64,000 nucleotides of DNA from assembly GCF_003254055.1 (NCBI RefSeq), contig NZ_QKZT01000010.1:88593-152592 (forward strand), written 5' to 3'. The number at the start of each line of letters is the position of its first letter. Within the stretch, counting starts at the first letter, position 1. The position numbers were made by a program, and so were the translations under genes. The notes under the pieces are model-generated. The model was given only the letters and a program-made list of their open reading frames with translations, ran no database searches and was not told where the DNA came from. The stretch is from Algoriphagus chordae. Lineage in GTDB: Bacteria; Bacteroidota; Bacteroidia; Cytophagales; Cyclobacteriaceae. Positions 46,511 to 56,248 of this stretch are shown piece by piece.

Positions 46511-48175
46511 TTACAAATCCCCTTCTATCAGCGGCCAGGAATCAAAATCCCTATTAAGTTTTTGACCATCTTCTGAAATCATCACCCACTGATCTTTTTT
46601 CGCACTAGCGTCATACTTTAGCAAGGCACCATCTGGAAATTGAAATTGATTTTTCAACAAGGCTGACTCAGGGTTTTCTTTTAACACTTTCTCAAAAATA
46701 GCAGTAGGTTCTACATCCTCAAACACAGCTATTATCCCTAAGCTATCACTGGAATATACAACTATGGACACATGATTAGCGCCTGTATAGAGCGACCAAT
46801 TACCATTTTCTACTATTGCTTGCATATTCTTCGGAATTGATACTGGACCCGCAGCACAGGCAAAATTCTTATAAACACCAGTATTATTCCATTCCATAAA
46901 ATCATCACCTGGACCTGAGATGTGGATCGTTTCGGATAAATGATCAGCACTATCTTTCAAAAAAAGGCAAATAGGTCTAGTCACAATTTCTGAAAACTTG
47001 CCCCTATTTACACCTCCAGAACTAATCAGAAAATGCTTTCCCGCACTACTGATTTCCGGGGAAGATTTGGGGCCATGACCCTGACGGACAAGATAACCAC
47101 CCTGCTTATCAAATAACATTTTCACAAATCTATCCGAAGGACGATAAGGCATACTTGCTCCCATCATCGCGTGTATTCCGGCTACACCTACATTTTTGTC
47201 ATAGTTCTCAATATCTGAATAACTCAACCAGGATTTTATAAAAGCGGAGTGATAATCTGTCGTGAGCTCCTGGATACCAGCTTTTTCGTACCTCCTACGC
47301 ATCGGTGGAAAATGCTTCAAGTTCAGACTACTCAGGGCATAACTCCAGTTGATGTAATCCAATACATCCCTAGCCGTTTGGCTCACTTCTTTTGATGCAA
47401 AAGCTTCGAGGTTCAGTAAGGCTGTAATGGTGTAGGCTAAATATGGAATGGAATTAAATTCAACAAGGCCATTGGTTTTCATTTCTTCCATGAGGAATAA
47501 AAGCTTCTCTTCCATCCCAGTTTGGACATTGTCGTAGTAGTTATCCGAATTGCCATGAAGACTGATCCATCTGTTTTTCAGATACCGAGATCCTTCCGTC
47601 ATGAGCATATGGTTTTCAGTTTCCATCACTAGTCCTAATGTTCTCGGGGCGGTATAACTGAATTTCCCACCATCTTCTGACAGGAGTGTTTCCAACAAAT
47701 GCTGTTTGGTTTCGGGATAAAGAATAGCTGGTTCGTCTCCGAATTTCCAAAGGATGGTCGTAAGTATAGTGAGCGAAAAATCGTAATCCCCTTTGGGGTT
47801 CATAAACCAAGAAGAACCACAATTTCCCCACACAGTCATTTTTTGAAGTATTTCATTTACCTCTGAAATATTCTCTCTCAACATCAGTCTCGCTAATAGA
47901 ATGCGGGTTGTATTTCCCTTGCCAAAAAGCACGTCATCCGTAATCGGCATTTTAGCAATGCTACGGTAAATGCTGTCCGCAAAAGCAGATTCCTTTTTCC
48001 ATACTAGAGTCCTTTCGTAAGGAATAGCAATATTTCCCGGACTCATCTCAACATCACGATAGTTGATCGGGCCGAAAACCTGAGATTTAAGTTGCTTATT
48101 ATTGAACAGGATCAATAATAGCAGTATGCCAACTGGCGTAATCAAAAGGTATCTCTTTATTTTTTTCTTCTGCAT
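46511..48175 (-). CDS. Uncharacterised exported protein of the GH92 locus
   Basis: 554 aa. One N-terminal hydrophobic stretch (about 8-25) serves as signal or anchor. The middle is rich in alpha-helix (YDFSLTILTTILWKFGD, ETENHMLMTEGSRYL, IPYLAYTITALLNLEAFA), suggesting an alpha/alpha toroid; the C-terminal third is beta-rich (GNWSLYTGANHVSIVVY). That two-part plan is shared by several polysaccharide lyases and hydrolases. I cannot place it in a named family. It follows the GH92 gene by 95 bp and precedes the HTCS gene, so it is probably part of the same glycan pathway. Confidence 0.7.
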   Translation of the reverse strand: MQKKKIKRYLLITPVGILLLLILFNNKQLKSQVFGPINYRDVEMSPGNIAIPYERTLVWKKESAFADSIYRSIAKMPITDDVLFGKGNTTRILLARLMLRENISEVNEILQKMTVWGNCGSSWFMNPKGDYDFSLTILTTILWKFGDEPAILYPETKQHLLETLLSEDGGKFSYTAPRTLGLVMETENHMLMTEGSRYLKNRWISLHGNSDNYYDNVQTGMEEKLLFLMEEMKTNGLVEFNSIPYLAYTITALLNLEAFASKEVSQTARDVLDYINWSYALSSLNLKHFPPMRRRYEKAGIQELTTDYHSAFIKSWLSYSDIENYDKNVGVAGIHAMMGASMPYRPSDRFVKMLFDKQGGYLVRQGHGPKSSPEISSAGKHFLISSGGVNRGKFSEIVTRPICLFLKDSADHLSETIHISGPGDDFMEWNNTGVYKNFACAAGPVSIPKNMQAIVENGNWSLYTGANHVSIVVYSSDSLGIIAVFEDVEPTAIFEKVLKENPESALLKNQFQFPDGALLKYDASAKKDQWVMISEDGQKLNRDFDSWPLIEGDL

Positions 48176-48270
48176 AATTCATTCATTTCACCCGGTTTGA
48201 TTCGACCGCAATGAACTTTCACCCTCATTGATTCACCTTGTTGCTTATCCTTGACTTTAATCTACCTTAT

Positions 48271-50613
48271 TTATTTTTGAGTTTTGATAGTATCTGAGTT
48301 AGGTGTAGAATTATTGCTTAATTGTAATTCCAGCTTGCCACCGCCAATGATCTGACTATGACGGATTATATATCCCTTAAGCGGCTGCTCATTTAATAAA
48401 ACTGATTGTACATATACATTCTCTTTGCTGTTGTTATTCGCATCTATAGTGAATGCCGCACCCGAATAATAATCCGGATTCAATTGAATAGTGACTTTAT
48501 CGAAAATAGGGCTACCTATGAGATACTCAGGATCTTCATTCACCCCACCATTCATTTGAAACAAGCCTATTTTCATCAATACGGATAAGCTTCCCATTAG
48601 CCCTTGATCTTCATCCCCGTTGTAGCCTGTAGATGGAGCCAAACCGCTAAATGTTTTTTCAACCACTTTGCGGGACCAATAGTGAGTTAGATCAGGTCTG
48701 CCTAGTTTGTGAAAAATGAACGCCGTCTGAATGGATGGCTGATTTCCATAATTAATTGGAATTCTTCTGTACTCTGGATGCTCTTCCAAGTCATGGGATG
48801 TACCTGCCGTGAAGCCCAGTTTTTCCGCTTCCTCAAATTGTGAATTCAACTTATCAACTGCTTTGGCAGATCCTCCCATCAATTCCGCCAATCCTTCCAA
48901 ATTGTGTGGTACAAACCAAGTAGCCTGTGCACCGTTAGCCTCCACAAAACCCACCTTGTAAGCATAAGGATCATAGTTTTCAAACCATTTTCCATCCACA
49001 TTTTTTGGACGCATCCAGCCTGTTGACTCATCGTAAACATTTTTGAAATTATCTGAGCGCTTTAAGAAATACTGGTAATCCTCCTCTTTGCCTAGCTTCT
49101 TAGCCAATTGAGCAAGAGTCCAATCCTGATAGGCGTACTCCAGCGTAAGACTTGCCCCATCTTGGTGTCCGGCAAATACTCCTTCCGGTATTGGATAAGG
49201 TACAAACCCATTTTCCATATAGTACTTCAATCCACCACCGAGATTTGTTTTATGCTCGTATCCTGCTTTTTCCATCATACCACCTGTCATGTGATTCTTT
49301 TTCAACCCCTGATACACATTTTCTAAATCCTCGGTAATCAAGCCTTCCTGAATTGCAGATACAATAAAAGGTGTACTGGAAGCCCCAGTCATCACATAGG
49401 TATAATTACCTCCAGATGGGCCTCGGGGAATCAAGCCTCCATCCTTATAATATTGCATAAGAGAGTAAACAAACTGTTTTTTGATCTCAGGATAAACCAA
49501 GCCCCAAAGTGTATTGATGGTCCACTGTGCTCCCCAAAAAGAATCAGAGTTGAATTGATTGAATTTTGGTTTGCCATTTTCGTCCAATGGCAACTGCCCA
49601 ACTCTAAATTTTTCCCCTGTATTATCTGGATAAGCGCCGTTGAAATCACTGATAATTCTTCTACCCTGCAGTGCATGCCACAGATCTGTATAAAATCTTC
49701 TTTGATCCTGTTCTGAACCACCTTCTACTTTTATTCTCCCTAATAATTTATTCCACTCACTTTTTGATTCTGTTACCACCTGATCAAAGTCCCAATGCGG
49801 CAATTCTTTTTCAATATTTTGACTAGCATTTGCTATGGAAGTATATGACATTCCTACTTTCATAAGCACATCCTTGTCAGCCTTATCAAGATTAACGAGA
49901 TAATTCCCTGTTTTCTCGTCTTGGATGACATCTGTTATCTCTGCATCGAGTAGTACCTTGAAAAATACTGTAACAGGTTTCGGCCTTCTGCTTGTTGAGC
50001 TGATTACCACTTTTCCGGAAAGCTCCCTATTATTAATTTTATTCAGCTCACCATCTTGGTTTTCACTTGGACCTAATAGGGTGTTAAGGTTAAACAAAAT
50101 CGCCGCCTGATCATTGGCGGGAAAAGCATAGTGATGTAGGCCAACCCGTGTTGTGCTCGTAATGGCTGTTTTGATCTGATACCTATCAAGCTCTACATAT
50201 TGATATCCTGGAGATATTTTTTCGGTTTCATGGCTGAATTTGGAATAAAAATCTTCAAATACAGTCTTTTCATTTTCAGCCGAAATAGTAACAGGCATCA
50301 CTGATATACCAGCCATCTGCCAAGCGTGAATGTGGCTAAATCCCTTGATGGTATCTGTATTATATCTATATCCACTTCCCCAGGCTCCATCAATTTCTGT
50401 ATCGGGACTGAGGTTCACCATGCCAAAAGGCCTGCTGGCTGAGGAAAAGAAAAACCATCTGGAGTTCTCCGTGTCAAGAGCGGGATAAACCATGTCTGTA
50501 AAGGACTTTTGGTCTGCTAATTTGTCCTCAGACTTCCCTTTTTCAGTACAAGAACTCAGTGTTCCTAGGATCAGACAAAATAAGATTAGTATATATATCT
50601 TTTTATTATGCAT
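48271..50613 (-). CDS. GH92-like alpha-mannosidase-family lipoprotein
   Basis: 780 aa. Lipobox LSSC (Cys22). N-terminal beta-sandwich with FSHIHAW (family GFSHxH motif) and SPDTEIDGAWGSGYRYN, then the alpha/alpha barrel with GHQDGASLTLEYAYQDW. GH92 enzymes are calcium-dependent exo-alpha-mannosidases. Two usual motifs are changed: the GNEPSxH segment reads YGNQPSIQ and the GNDDxG segment reads GDEDQG, so substrate or activity may differ from classic members. A terminator hairpin sits between susD and this gene. Confidence 0.85.
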   Translation of the reverse strand: MHNKKIYILILFCLILGTLSSCTEKGKSEDKLADQKSFTDMVYPALDTENSRWFFFSSASRPFGMVNLSPDTEIDGAWGSGYRYNTDTIKGFSHIHAWQMAGISVMPVTISAENEKTVFEDFYSKFSHETEKISPGYQYVELDRYQIKTAITSTTRVGLHHYAFPANDQAAILFNLNTLLGPSENQDGELNKINNRELSGKVVISSTSRRPKPVTVFFKVLLDAEITDVIQDEKTGNYLVNLDKADKDVLMKVGMSYTSIANASQNIEKELPHWDFDQVVTESKSEWNKLLGRIKVEGGSEQDQRRFYTDLWHALQGRRIISDFNGAYPDNTGEKFRVGQLPLDENGKPKFNQFNSDSFWGAQWTINTLWGLVYPEIKKQFVYSLMQYYKDGGLIPRGPSGGNYTYVMTGASSTPFIVSAIQEGLITEDLENVYQGLKKNHMTGGMMEKAGYEHKTNLGGGLKYYMENGFVPYPIPEGVFAGHQDGASLTLEYAYQDWTLAQLAKKLGKEEDYQYFLKRSDNFKNVYDESTGWMRPKNVDGKWFENYDPYAYKVGFVEANGAQATWFVPHNLEGLAELMGGSAKAVDKLNSQFEEAEKLGFTAGTSHDLEEHPEYRRIPINYGNQPSIQTAFIFHKLGRPDLTHYWSRKVVEKTFSGLAPSTGYNGDEDQGLMGSLSVLMKIGLFQMNGGVNEDPEYLIGSPIFDKVTIQLNPDYYSGAAFTIDANNNSKENVYVQSVLLNEQPLKGYIIRHSQIIGGGKLELQLSNNSTPNSDTIKTQK

Positions 50614-50689
50614 TATTTTCTTTTTAAACCGCGGCTACTGAAAATTTTCAATTTTGTTTAAATAGACCAGTGTGTTCTTGGGCCAGTAT

Positions 50690-50720
50690 AAAAGGCAGAC
50701 AAAAAATTCGTCTGCCTTTA
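50690..50720 (-). terminator. Hairpin between susD and the GH92 gene
   Basis: A 10-bp perfect stem, AAAGGCAGAC (50691-50700) / GTCTGCCTTT (50710-50719), with A/T-rich flanks on both sides. It lies 57 bp after the susD stop and before the enzyme genes of the same strand, so partial termination could set a higher level of SusCD than of enzymes. Confidence 0.7.
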
Positions 50721-50776
50721 TAAATAAAAAACCCCTTACTATTTTAACTGTAATAATTATATTCTAAACACATCAG

Positions 50777-52618
50777 TTAGTATCCATCATTTTGAGAAAT
50801 AGATGGAATTGACCTGTCTATCTCTTTCTGAGGTATAGGGCGTAGGTAATGCTGCGGTCCTAACTCGCCGAAAGCTGCAGTCCACGGATTCATTTTTGTG
50901 GTTCTTTCTATCAGCTTTTCAGTTCTTTTTAGATCAAACCAACGGCTATATTCTCCCATCAACTCTCTAGCGCGCTCATCCAAGATCATATCTATATCCA
51001 AATTTCCTTTGGCTCTGTAAGAAACTTCGTCCAAGGAAGTTAGGTTAGCTGGCTCCGCTGCACGCATAGGATCACTACCTGCATTAATGCCAAGTGCTCT
51101 ATCAACTATCGTATTGTAATATACTTCGGCTCCACCAAGGATACCGTTGGATGCTCCTTTGAGAATAGCCTCTGAAGCTATCAAATATGCTTCAGCAGAA
51201 CGGAATAGCGCTAGATTAAAAGTCCCTTGAGCTTCATCATATGGTAAACCTGGCTCCCAAAACTTCCACATGAGTGGCGTCATATCCTTGATATGATATG
51301 GTGTAAGATCATTTACGCCAATCTCATCCAGATTCAACACTGCGTAAGGTTTGCTTCCTCCCACGTCCATACCTTTTTCTGCATTGTTTACAGGTTTGTT
51401 CCATGGAGGAAAATACAACACCGTATCACCTTTTGCGATATTGATCTTATTTCCCGGATTGCTAAGATTTGGCACAAAATCAGTAACATCTGTCATGGCA
51501 TACATTGCTTCTATGAAATTATGCTGGTATCGTGTATCCAACTGCGGATCAAATAGTCGAAACATAGCTGGAGTAGTTATGTGAGTATTTCTTCCTCCTT
51601 GGCGGTTGTAATGGCTGGTTCTCCCCAAAGAGCCAGGGATACTTTCAGCGTCCCCACCGAAAATCGAATGGTAATCATTACCTACCTGATACTCACTCGG
51701 CTCGTCATCATCACTTCCGTTTGTTAGTATATTATTACTATACTGAACTGAAAAGACTATTTCACCATTTTTATCATTTTGGTCAGCAAAGGTTTCCAGA
51801 AGCGGATTTTCAGCACGAAGTGGAAACAATTTGCGATACTCTGACTCAAGCGGATAAGCGGCTATGATCATGTCTGCATACATTACAGCTTTGTTAAAGT
51901 CATCTGCCGTACCACCCAGAGAATTATTAAAATTCCATCCTCTAGTCAGGTGAACTCTTGCCAAAAGAAACTGTGCAGCTCCTTTTGTGGCCCGGCCATA
52001 CTCTGTATTACCGTGAGTCGGAAGTACAGCTTCTGCCTCTTCCAGATCCTTTATGATCTGATCATATACTTGTGCAGAAGGCACTTTAATCACTTCCCTA
52101 CTTGCAGTAGTGGTTTCCTCTAATGGCATTGGAATATCACCCCATTGTTGTACAGCATAGAAATAGGCAAGTGATCTAAGAAATTTAGCCTCAGCTACTC
52201 TGATAGCTAACACCTCAGGATCTATTCCCTCTACATCTGCCTGTCTGGAGATCGCAGTATTTGTTCTGGCAATTTGCTTGTACAGCAAATCCCAAAGAGC
52301 AGTAGCTGAACCTAAATTAGGGTTAAAGCGAATATCATATGCATTTAAAGGGCTTCCCTGATTTCCTGACCCTACTTCATCCCAAGCGTTACTAGTAAAA
52401 ATATCCGTACCCATCAAGACCAAATCACGTTCTTTGTGGATTTCTCTTAGCTTAGTATAGTTCGATCTGACTAGGTCCTCAAAACCCTGCGCAGTACTGT
52501 AATAATTATCAGTAGTCTGGTAGGACAATGGATCTTCTTTTAAGAAGTCATCGCAACTGGTTCCTAGCAGCGCAATAAGGATAAGAACTATAGTATGTTT
52601 TTTATTAAATAGCTTCAT
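50777..52618 (-). CDS. SusD/RagB-type glycan-binding lipoprotein
   Basis: 613 aa. Lipobox GTSC (Cys22) followed by DDFLKEDPLSYQTTDNYY. TPR-type helices (AEAKFLRSLAYFYAVQQWGDIPMPL) and the C-terminal ERARELMGEYSRWFDLKRTEKL and LRPIPQKEIDRS motifs are those of SusD. It partners the SusC encoded immediately upstream on the same strand (gap 32 bp). Confidence 0.93.
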   Translation of the reverse strand: MKLFNKKHTIVLILIALLGTSCDDFLKEDPLSYQTTDNYYSTAQGFEDLVRSNYTKLREIHKERDLVLMGTDIFTSNAWDEVGSGNQGSPLNAYDIRFNPNLGSATALWDLLYKQIARTNTAISRQADVEGIDPEVLAIRVAEAKFLRSLAYFYAVQQWGDIPMPLEETTTASREVIKVPSAQVYDQIIKDLEEAEAVLPTHGNTEYGRATKGAAQFLLARVHLTRGWNFNNSLGGTADDFNKAVMYADMIIAAYPLESEYRKLFPLRAENPLLETFADQNDKNGEIVFSVQYSNNILTNGSDDDEPSEYQVGNDYHSIFGGDAESIPGSLGRTSHYNRQGGRNTHITTPAMFRLFDPQLDTRYQHNFIEAMYAMTDVTDFVPNLSNPGNKINIAKGDTVLYFPPWNKPVNNAEKGMDVGGSKPYAVLNLDEIGVNDLTPYHIKDMTPLMWKFWEPGLPYDEAQGTFNLALFRSAEAYLIASEAILKGASNGILGGAEVYYNTIVDRALGINAGSDPMRAAEPANLTSLDEVSYRAKGNLDIDMILDERARELMGEYSRWFDLKRTEKLIERTTKMNPWTAAFGELGPQHYLRPIPQKEIDRSIPSISQNDGY

Positions 52619-52650
52619 TTTTTTAATTTTTACTGTCCGAAATAAAATGA

Positions 52651-55638
52651 TTAGAAAGAGACATTAACTCCAAACAAATAAGTGGCAGTAGGTAAGCCAT
52701 CGTTGTAAGTGCTGGAATTAAATTCCGGATCCATTCCATCAAAATCATAGAAAACAAATGGATTGCTCACCTGTGCATACATTCTGAATTTGCTAAAACC
52801 GATTTTATCCAATGCCGTTCTAGGCAGGGTAAAACCGAAAGTAATGTCGGAGATTCTCACAAAACTTGCATCCTGATATTGGATTGGTGTTCTATAAGGA
52901 TTTGGCACACCTGGCCCATAATATTCGTTGGAAGGATTGTCTACTGTCCAATAATTAAGGTTCAAAGCATTATATCTACCAGACCCTACTTCACCCATCG
53001 TTCCACTCAACATGCTATTTCTAAACATAGCTCCTTGGCTAGTGTAGATTAAGAAAGACAAATCAAAATTGCCATAGGTGAATTTATTTGTCATACCCAT
53101 AGTCCAATCCGGCTGCTGCGAGCCTAGTACTCTCCTATCGTCTATACCATCATTTGAAGAAATAACACCATCACCATTTTGATCTACCACCTTCACTGAT
53201 CCTGGTACCTGACTGTACTCAGCTGCTTGAGCTTCTTCACTTAATTGCCATATCCCGGCAAACTCATAATCATAAAGAGCTTGTAACGGTTGACCTACAA
53301 AAAGTCCTGTAGCGATATCAGCCTGTATTCCATCACTGCCAATTGAAACAACTTCGTTTACATTTCTGGCAAAGTTGATATTTGTAAACCACTTGAATTT
53401 TTGTGTCACAACGTTCACCGTGTTCAAGGTCAACTCAACACCTTTATTGGAAACCTCACCAATATTGGTAGTCACACTACTGAATCCGGAAGAGGTCGGA
53501 ATTTGTTCGTTGTAAATCAAATCCACCGTATTTCTAAAATACAGTTCCAAAGCTCCTCCAATTCGGTTGTTAAGGAAGCCCATATTTAAACCGATGTTCA
53601 GTTCTTTACTTTTTTCCCAGCTTAGAGACTTATCAGCCAAGTTTTCTGGTGCAAAACCGAATGCAGGCGAGCCATCAAAATCATAAGGAGTTTTTACTAG
53701 TCTGGCCTGCGTACTGTAAGGAGTCACTGCACTGTTACCTACATAACCATAACTCACTCTAAGTTTCAAGTCGGAAATGGCACTTACATTTTTGATAAAT
53801 TCCTCGTCACCCAATCTCCAGGCTACAGCGGCCGATGGGAAAAAATCCCATTTGTTGCCTTCACTTAGCTGAGAAGCTCCATCCCAACGACCGGTTAGTG
53901 TAAGTAGGTACTTGTCTTGGAAACCGTAGATTACCCTTCCCATGTAGGAAAGCAAAGATCTTTCGGTCAATCTTGTATCCAATTGTGTCGGTCTTCCTGT
54001 TCCAAAAGCATACCATAAAGAGTTATAAGGAATCTCATCCACCGAACTATCCAGTTCTTCAAATCTCTCCTGAAATGTACTTTGTACACCTGTCACAGTG
54101 AAATTATGATCACCTAACTGCTTTTTATAGGTGATGATATTATCTAAGGTAAAGTTGGAAATATCATCAGTTTGGTAGAATGCTCTAGGTAATCTTGTAG
54201 TTGCTCTATCCTTGGTCATAGTACCTCTGAACTGACCCCATCTTGAATTATTAATTCCAGCGGAAAAAGATGATCGGATAGAAAGGCCTTCGAAAGGAAT
54301 TATTTCTAAATAAGCATTACCAAAGAACGAATTTGATCTGGTTTCATCCTGGAAGTTTTCAGGGTCAATTTCTATAAGTGGACTCAAAACCTGCTTATCA
54401 TTGATTCCCATCCAAGCAGCATAACCATTCCATGAAAAATCCTGGTTTTCATCCGGATTGAGAATATCATCATACAATGCTACGCCGGTAGGACGTGCAC
54501 GGTAGGCACTCCTCAAGGCTTCATTAGATCCTAGCTCTGTTTTTGAAACACTATAATTGGCAGTGAAACCAACATTCAGGAACTTAGTCAACTTACTATC
54601 CAAACTTCCTTTGATGTTGTATCGCTGGAATTTCGTGTTTTGTAAGGCTCCTCCTTCATTCAAGTATCCACCAGAAAAATGGTAGTTAGTATTATCACTT
54701 CCACCACCTACTGATAATGAATGATTTGTTTGAAGAGCCGTTTGGGAAATTTGATCAATCCAATTTGTACTGTTACCAGAATTTACCAAGTCTAACTCCG
54801 TCGAAGTGAAAGGTAACGATTGAGTGTAGCCATTCAACTGACGATCAGTCACACTAGCCTGATAAAATTCCTGTGCATTCATCAAATCAGGCAAGTGGGC
54901 AGGTGTCTTTACCCCTACATAACCATCATACGTTACCACTGGTTTACCTTTGGTTCCTCTTTTGGTAGAAATAATGATCACCCCATTTGCTCCTCTGGAC
55001 CCGTAAATAGCTGTAGATGAAGCATCCTTTAGAATATCCATAGACTGGATATCTGCTGGGTTAAGTGCATTAATATCACCGCCCATTACCCCGTCAATTA
55101 CGATGAGTGGCTCATTGCTATAATCAATTGAACTTAAGCCTCGAATATTAATATTGTACCCAGCTCCAGGTCGACTGTTCTGCTTAGTCACTATCACTCC
55201 AGCAGCTTGACCCTGAATGGCTTTGGCAGCCTGAACTGGGTTTGCTCGCACGATGTCATCTGACTCCACCGAGCCTATGGCTCCTGTCACATCTTTCTTT
55301 TCTACCTCACCGTAGCCGATGACGACTACTTCTTCCATGCCTGTAACATCGAACTCCAAAGCCAAATTAATCACGGTCTGGTTACCTACCGATATTTCTT
55401 GGGTGAGAAAGCCAATCGAGCTAAATACCAAAACTGCATCTGGGCCAGATACCTGCAAGGTATAGCGCCCATCTATATCAGTTACTGCCCCTCCTGTGGT
55501 CCCTTTAATAAGGATGTTTACTCCTGGAATTGGGAAATTTGAATCATCGGTCACAAGGCCCGATATTTTTGTCTGTGCATAGGACATAGTAAACATGCCT
55601 AGCAATAGAAGAATCATAATGGGTTTACGTTTTTTCAT
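52651..55638 (-). CDS. SusC/RagA-type TonB-dependent outer-membrane receptor
   Basis: 995 aa. The signal peptide ends SYAQ. The CarboxypepD_reg domain (GLVTDDSNFPIPGVNILIKG) leads to the plug (EEVVVIGYGEVEKKDVTGAIG, then NEPLIVIDGVMGG and IYGSRGANGVIIISTK), followed by the barrel ending in Phe (YLFGVNVSF). It is the first gene of the GH92 locus run and imports the glycan bound by its SusD partner. Confidence 0.93.
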   Translation of the reverse strand: MKKRKPIMILLLLGMFTMSYAQTKISGLVTDDSNFPIPGVNILIKGTTGGAVTDIDGRYTLQVSGPDAVLVFSSIGFLTQEISVGNQTVINLALEFDVTGMEEVVVIGYGEVEKKDVTGAIGSVESDDIVRANPVQAAKAIQGQAAGVIVTKQNSRPGAGYNINIRGLSSIDYSNEPLIVIDGVMGGDINALNPADIQSMDILKDASSTAIYGSRGANGVIIISTKRGTKGKPVVTYDGYVGVKTPAHLPDLMNAQEFYQASVTDRQLNGYTQSLPFTSTELDLVNSGNSTNWIDQISQTALQTNHSLSVGGGSDNTNYHFSGGYLNEGGALQNTKFQRYNIKGSLDSKLTKFLNVGFTANYSVSKTELGSNEALRSAYRARPTGVALYDDILNPDENQDFSWNGYAAWMGINDKQVLSPLIEIDPENFQDETRSNSFFGNAYLEIIPFEGLSIRSSFSAGINNSRWGQFRGTMTKDRATTRLPRAFYQTDDISNFTLDNIITYKKQLGDHNFTVTGVQSTFQERFEELDSSVDEIPYNSLWYAFGTGRPTQLDTRLTERSLLSYMGRVIYGFQDKYLLTLTGRWDGASQLSEGNKWDFFPSAAVAWRLGDEEFIKNVSAISDLKLRVSYGYVGNSAVTPYSTQARLVKTPYDFDGSPAFGFAPENLADKSLSWEKSKELNIGLNMGFLNNRIGGALELYFRNTVDLIYNEQIPTSSGFSSVTTNIGEVSNKGVELTLNTVNVVTQKFKWFTNINFARNVNEVVSIGSDGIQADIATGLFVGQPLQALYDYEFAGIWQLSEEAQAAEYSQVPGSVKVVDQNGDGVISSNDGIDDRRVLGSQQPDWTMGMTNKFTYGNFDLSFLIYTSQGAMFRNSMLSGTMGEVGSGRYNALNLNYWTVDNPSNEYYGPGVPNPYRTPIQYQDASFVRISDITFGFTLPRTALDKIGFSKFRMYAQVSNPFVFYDFDGMDPEFNSSTYNDGLPTATYLFGVNVSF

Positions 55639-56248
55639 AAGTATGATTTTAGTTTTACAAACATTCCACCGTAGTGAACACCGTGAAATAAGAGTAATTG
55701 CAGCTCTTGAGAATGGATTTTTTGTTCAAAAACATGGATGGAAGCTGTCTATTATCAAAAAATCACATAAAACACATGGATCACAGCACTTTTAAGGCTC
55801 TTTCTATTGGAGAACAGTATTTTTTTAGAACTGAATGGAGAATAATTAGAGAAACTGAGAATCTATGAGCATTATCATAGTAAGTAAAACCCAGTAAGCT
55901 GATGCCAATTCATGACTATTCCTATCCATGAAGCGAACCCTGAGCTGGCTACTCATACCAAAAAGTATAGCTCGTACCAGTTTTTAAATGGTAAGAACTG
56001 GAGAATCACATCTTCCTAAGCCTATAACGGCTTGATTGTTTTAAAGGCAAGTAATTGCATCTAAGCATTTGCCGCAAAACTTAAGAGGATTAAGTTTAAC
56101 CAAGGAACTCCAAAAAAAGCATATGATTGAGATATCTGGCTGTCCCGATAGCGGGGAGCGAAGATGCCTGCCCCTCCTCGAATTTACCAAATCCTATGAT
56201 GCACTTGTTACTATACTGTTAGAAAAGCAGATATACTAAAAAAATAAG
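55639..56248. other. 610-bp intergenic region upstream of susC
   Basis: No convincing gene on either strand. It should hold the promoter of the minus-strand susCD run, but I could not pick out a well-spaced -33/-7 pair. A hairpin CCCG-ATAG-CGGG lies at 56144-56155; its CCGATAGC core also occurs in the palindromes at 458 and 872. Confidence 0.5.
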
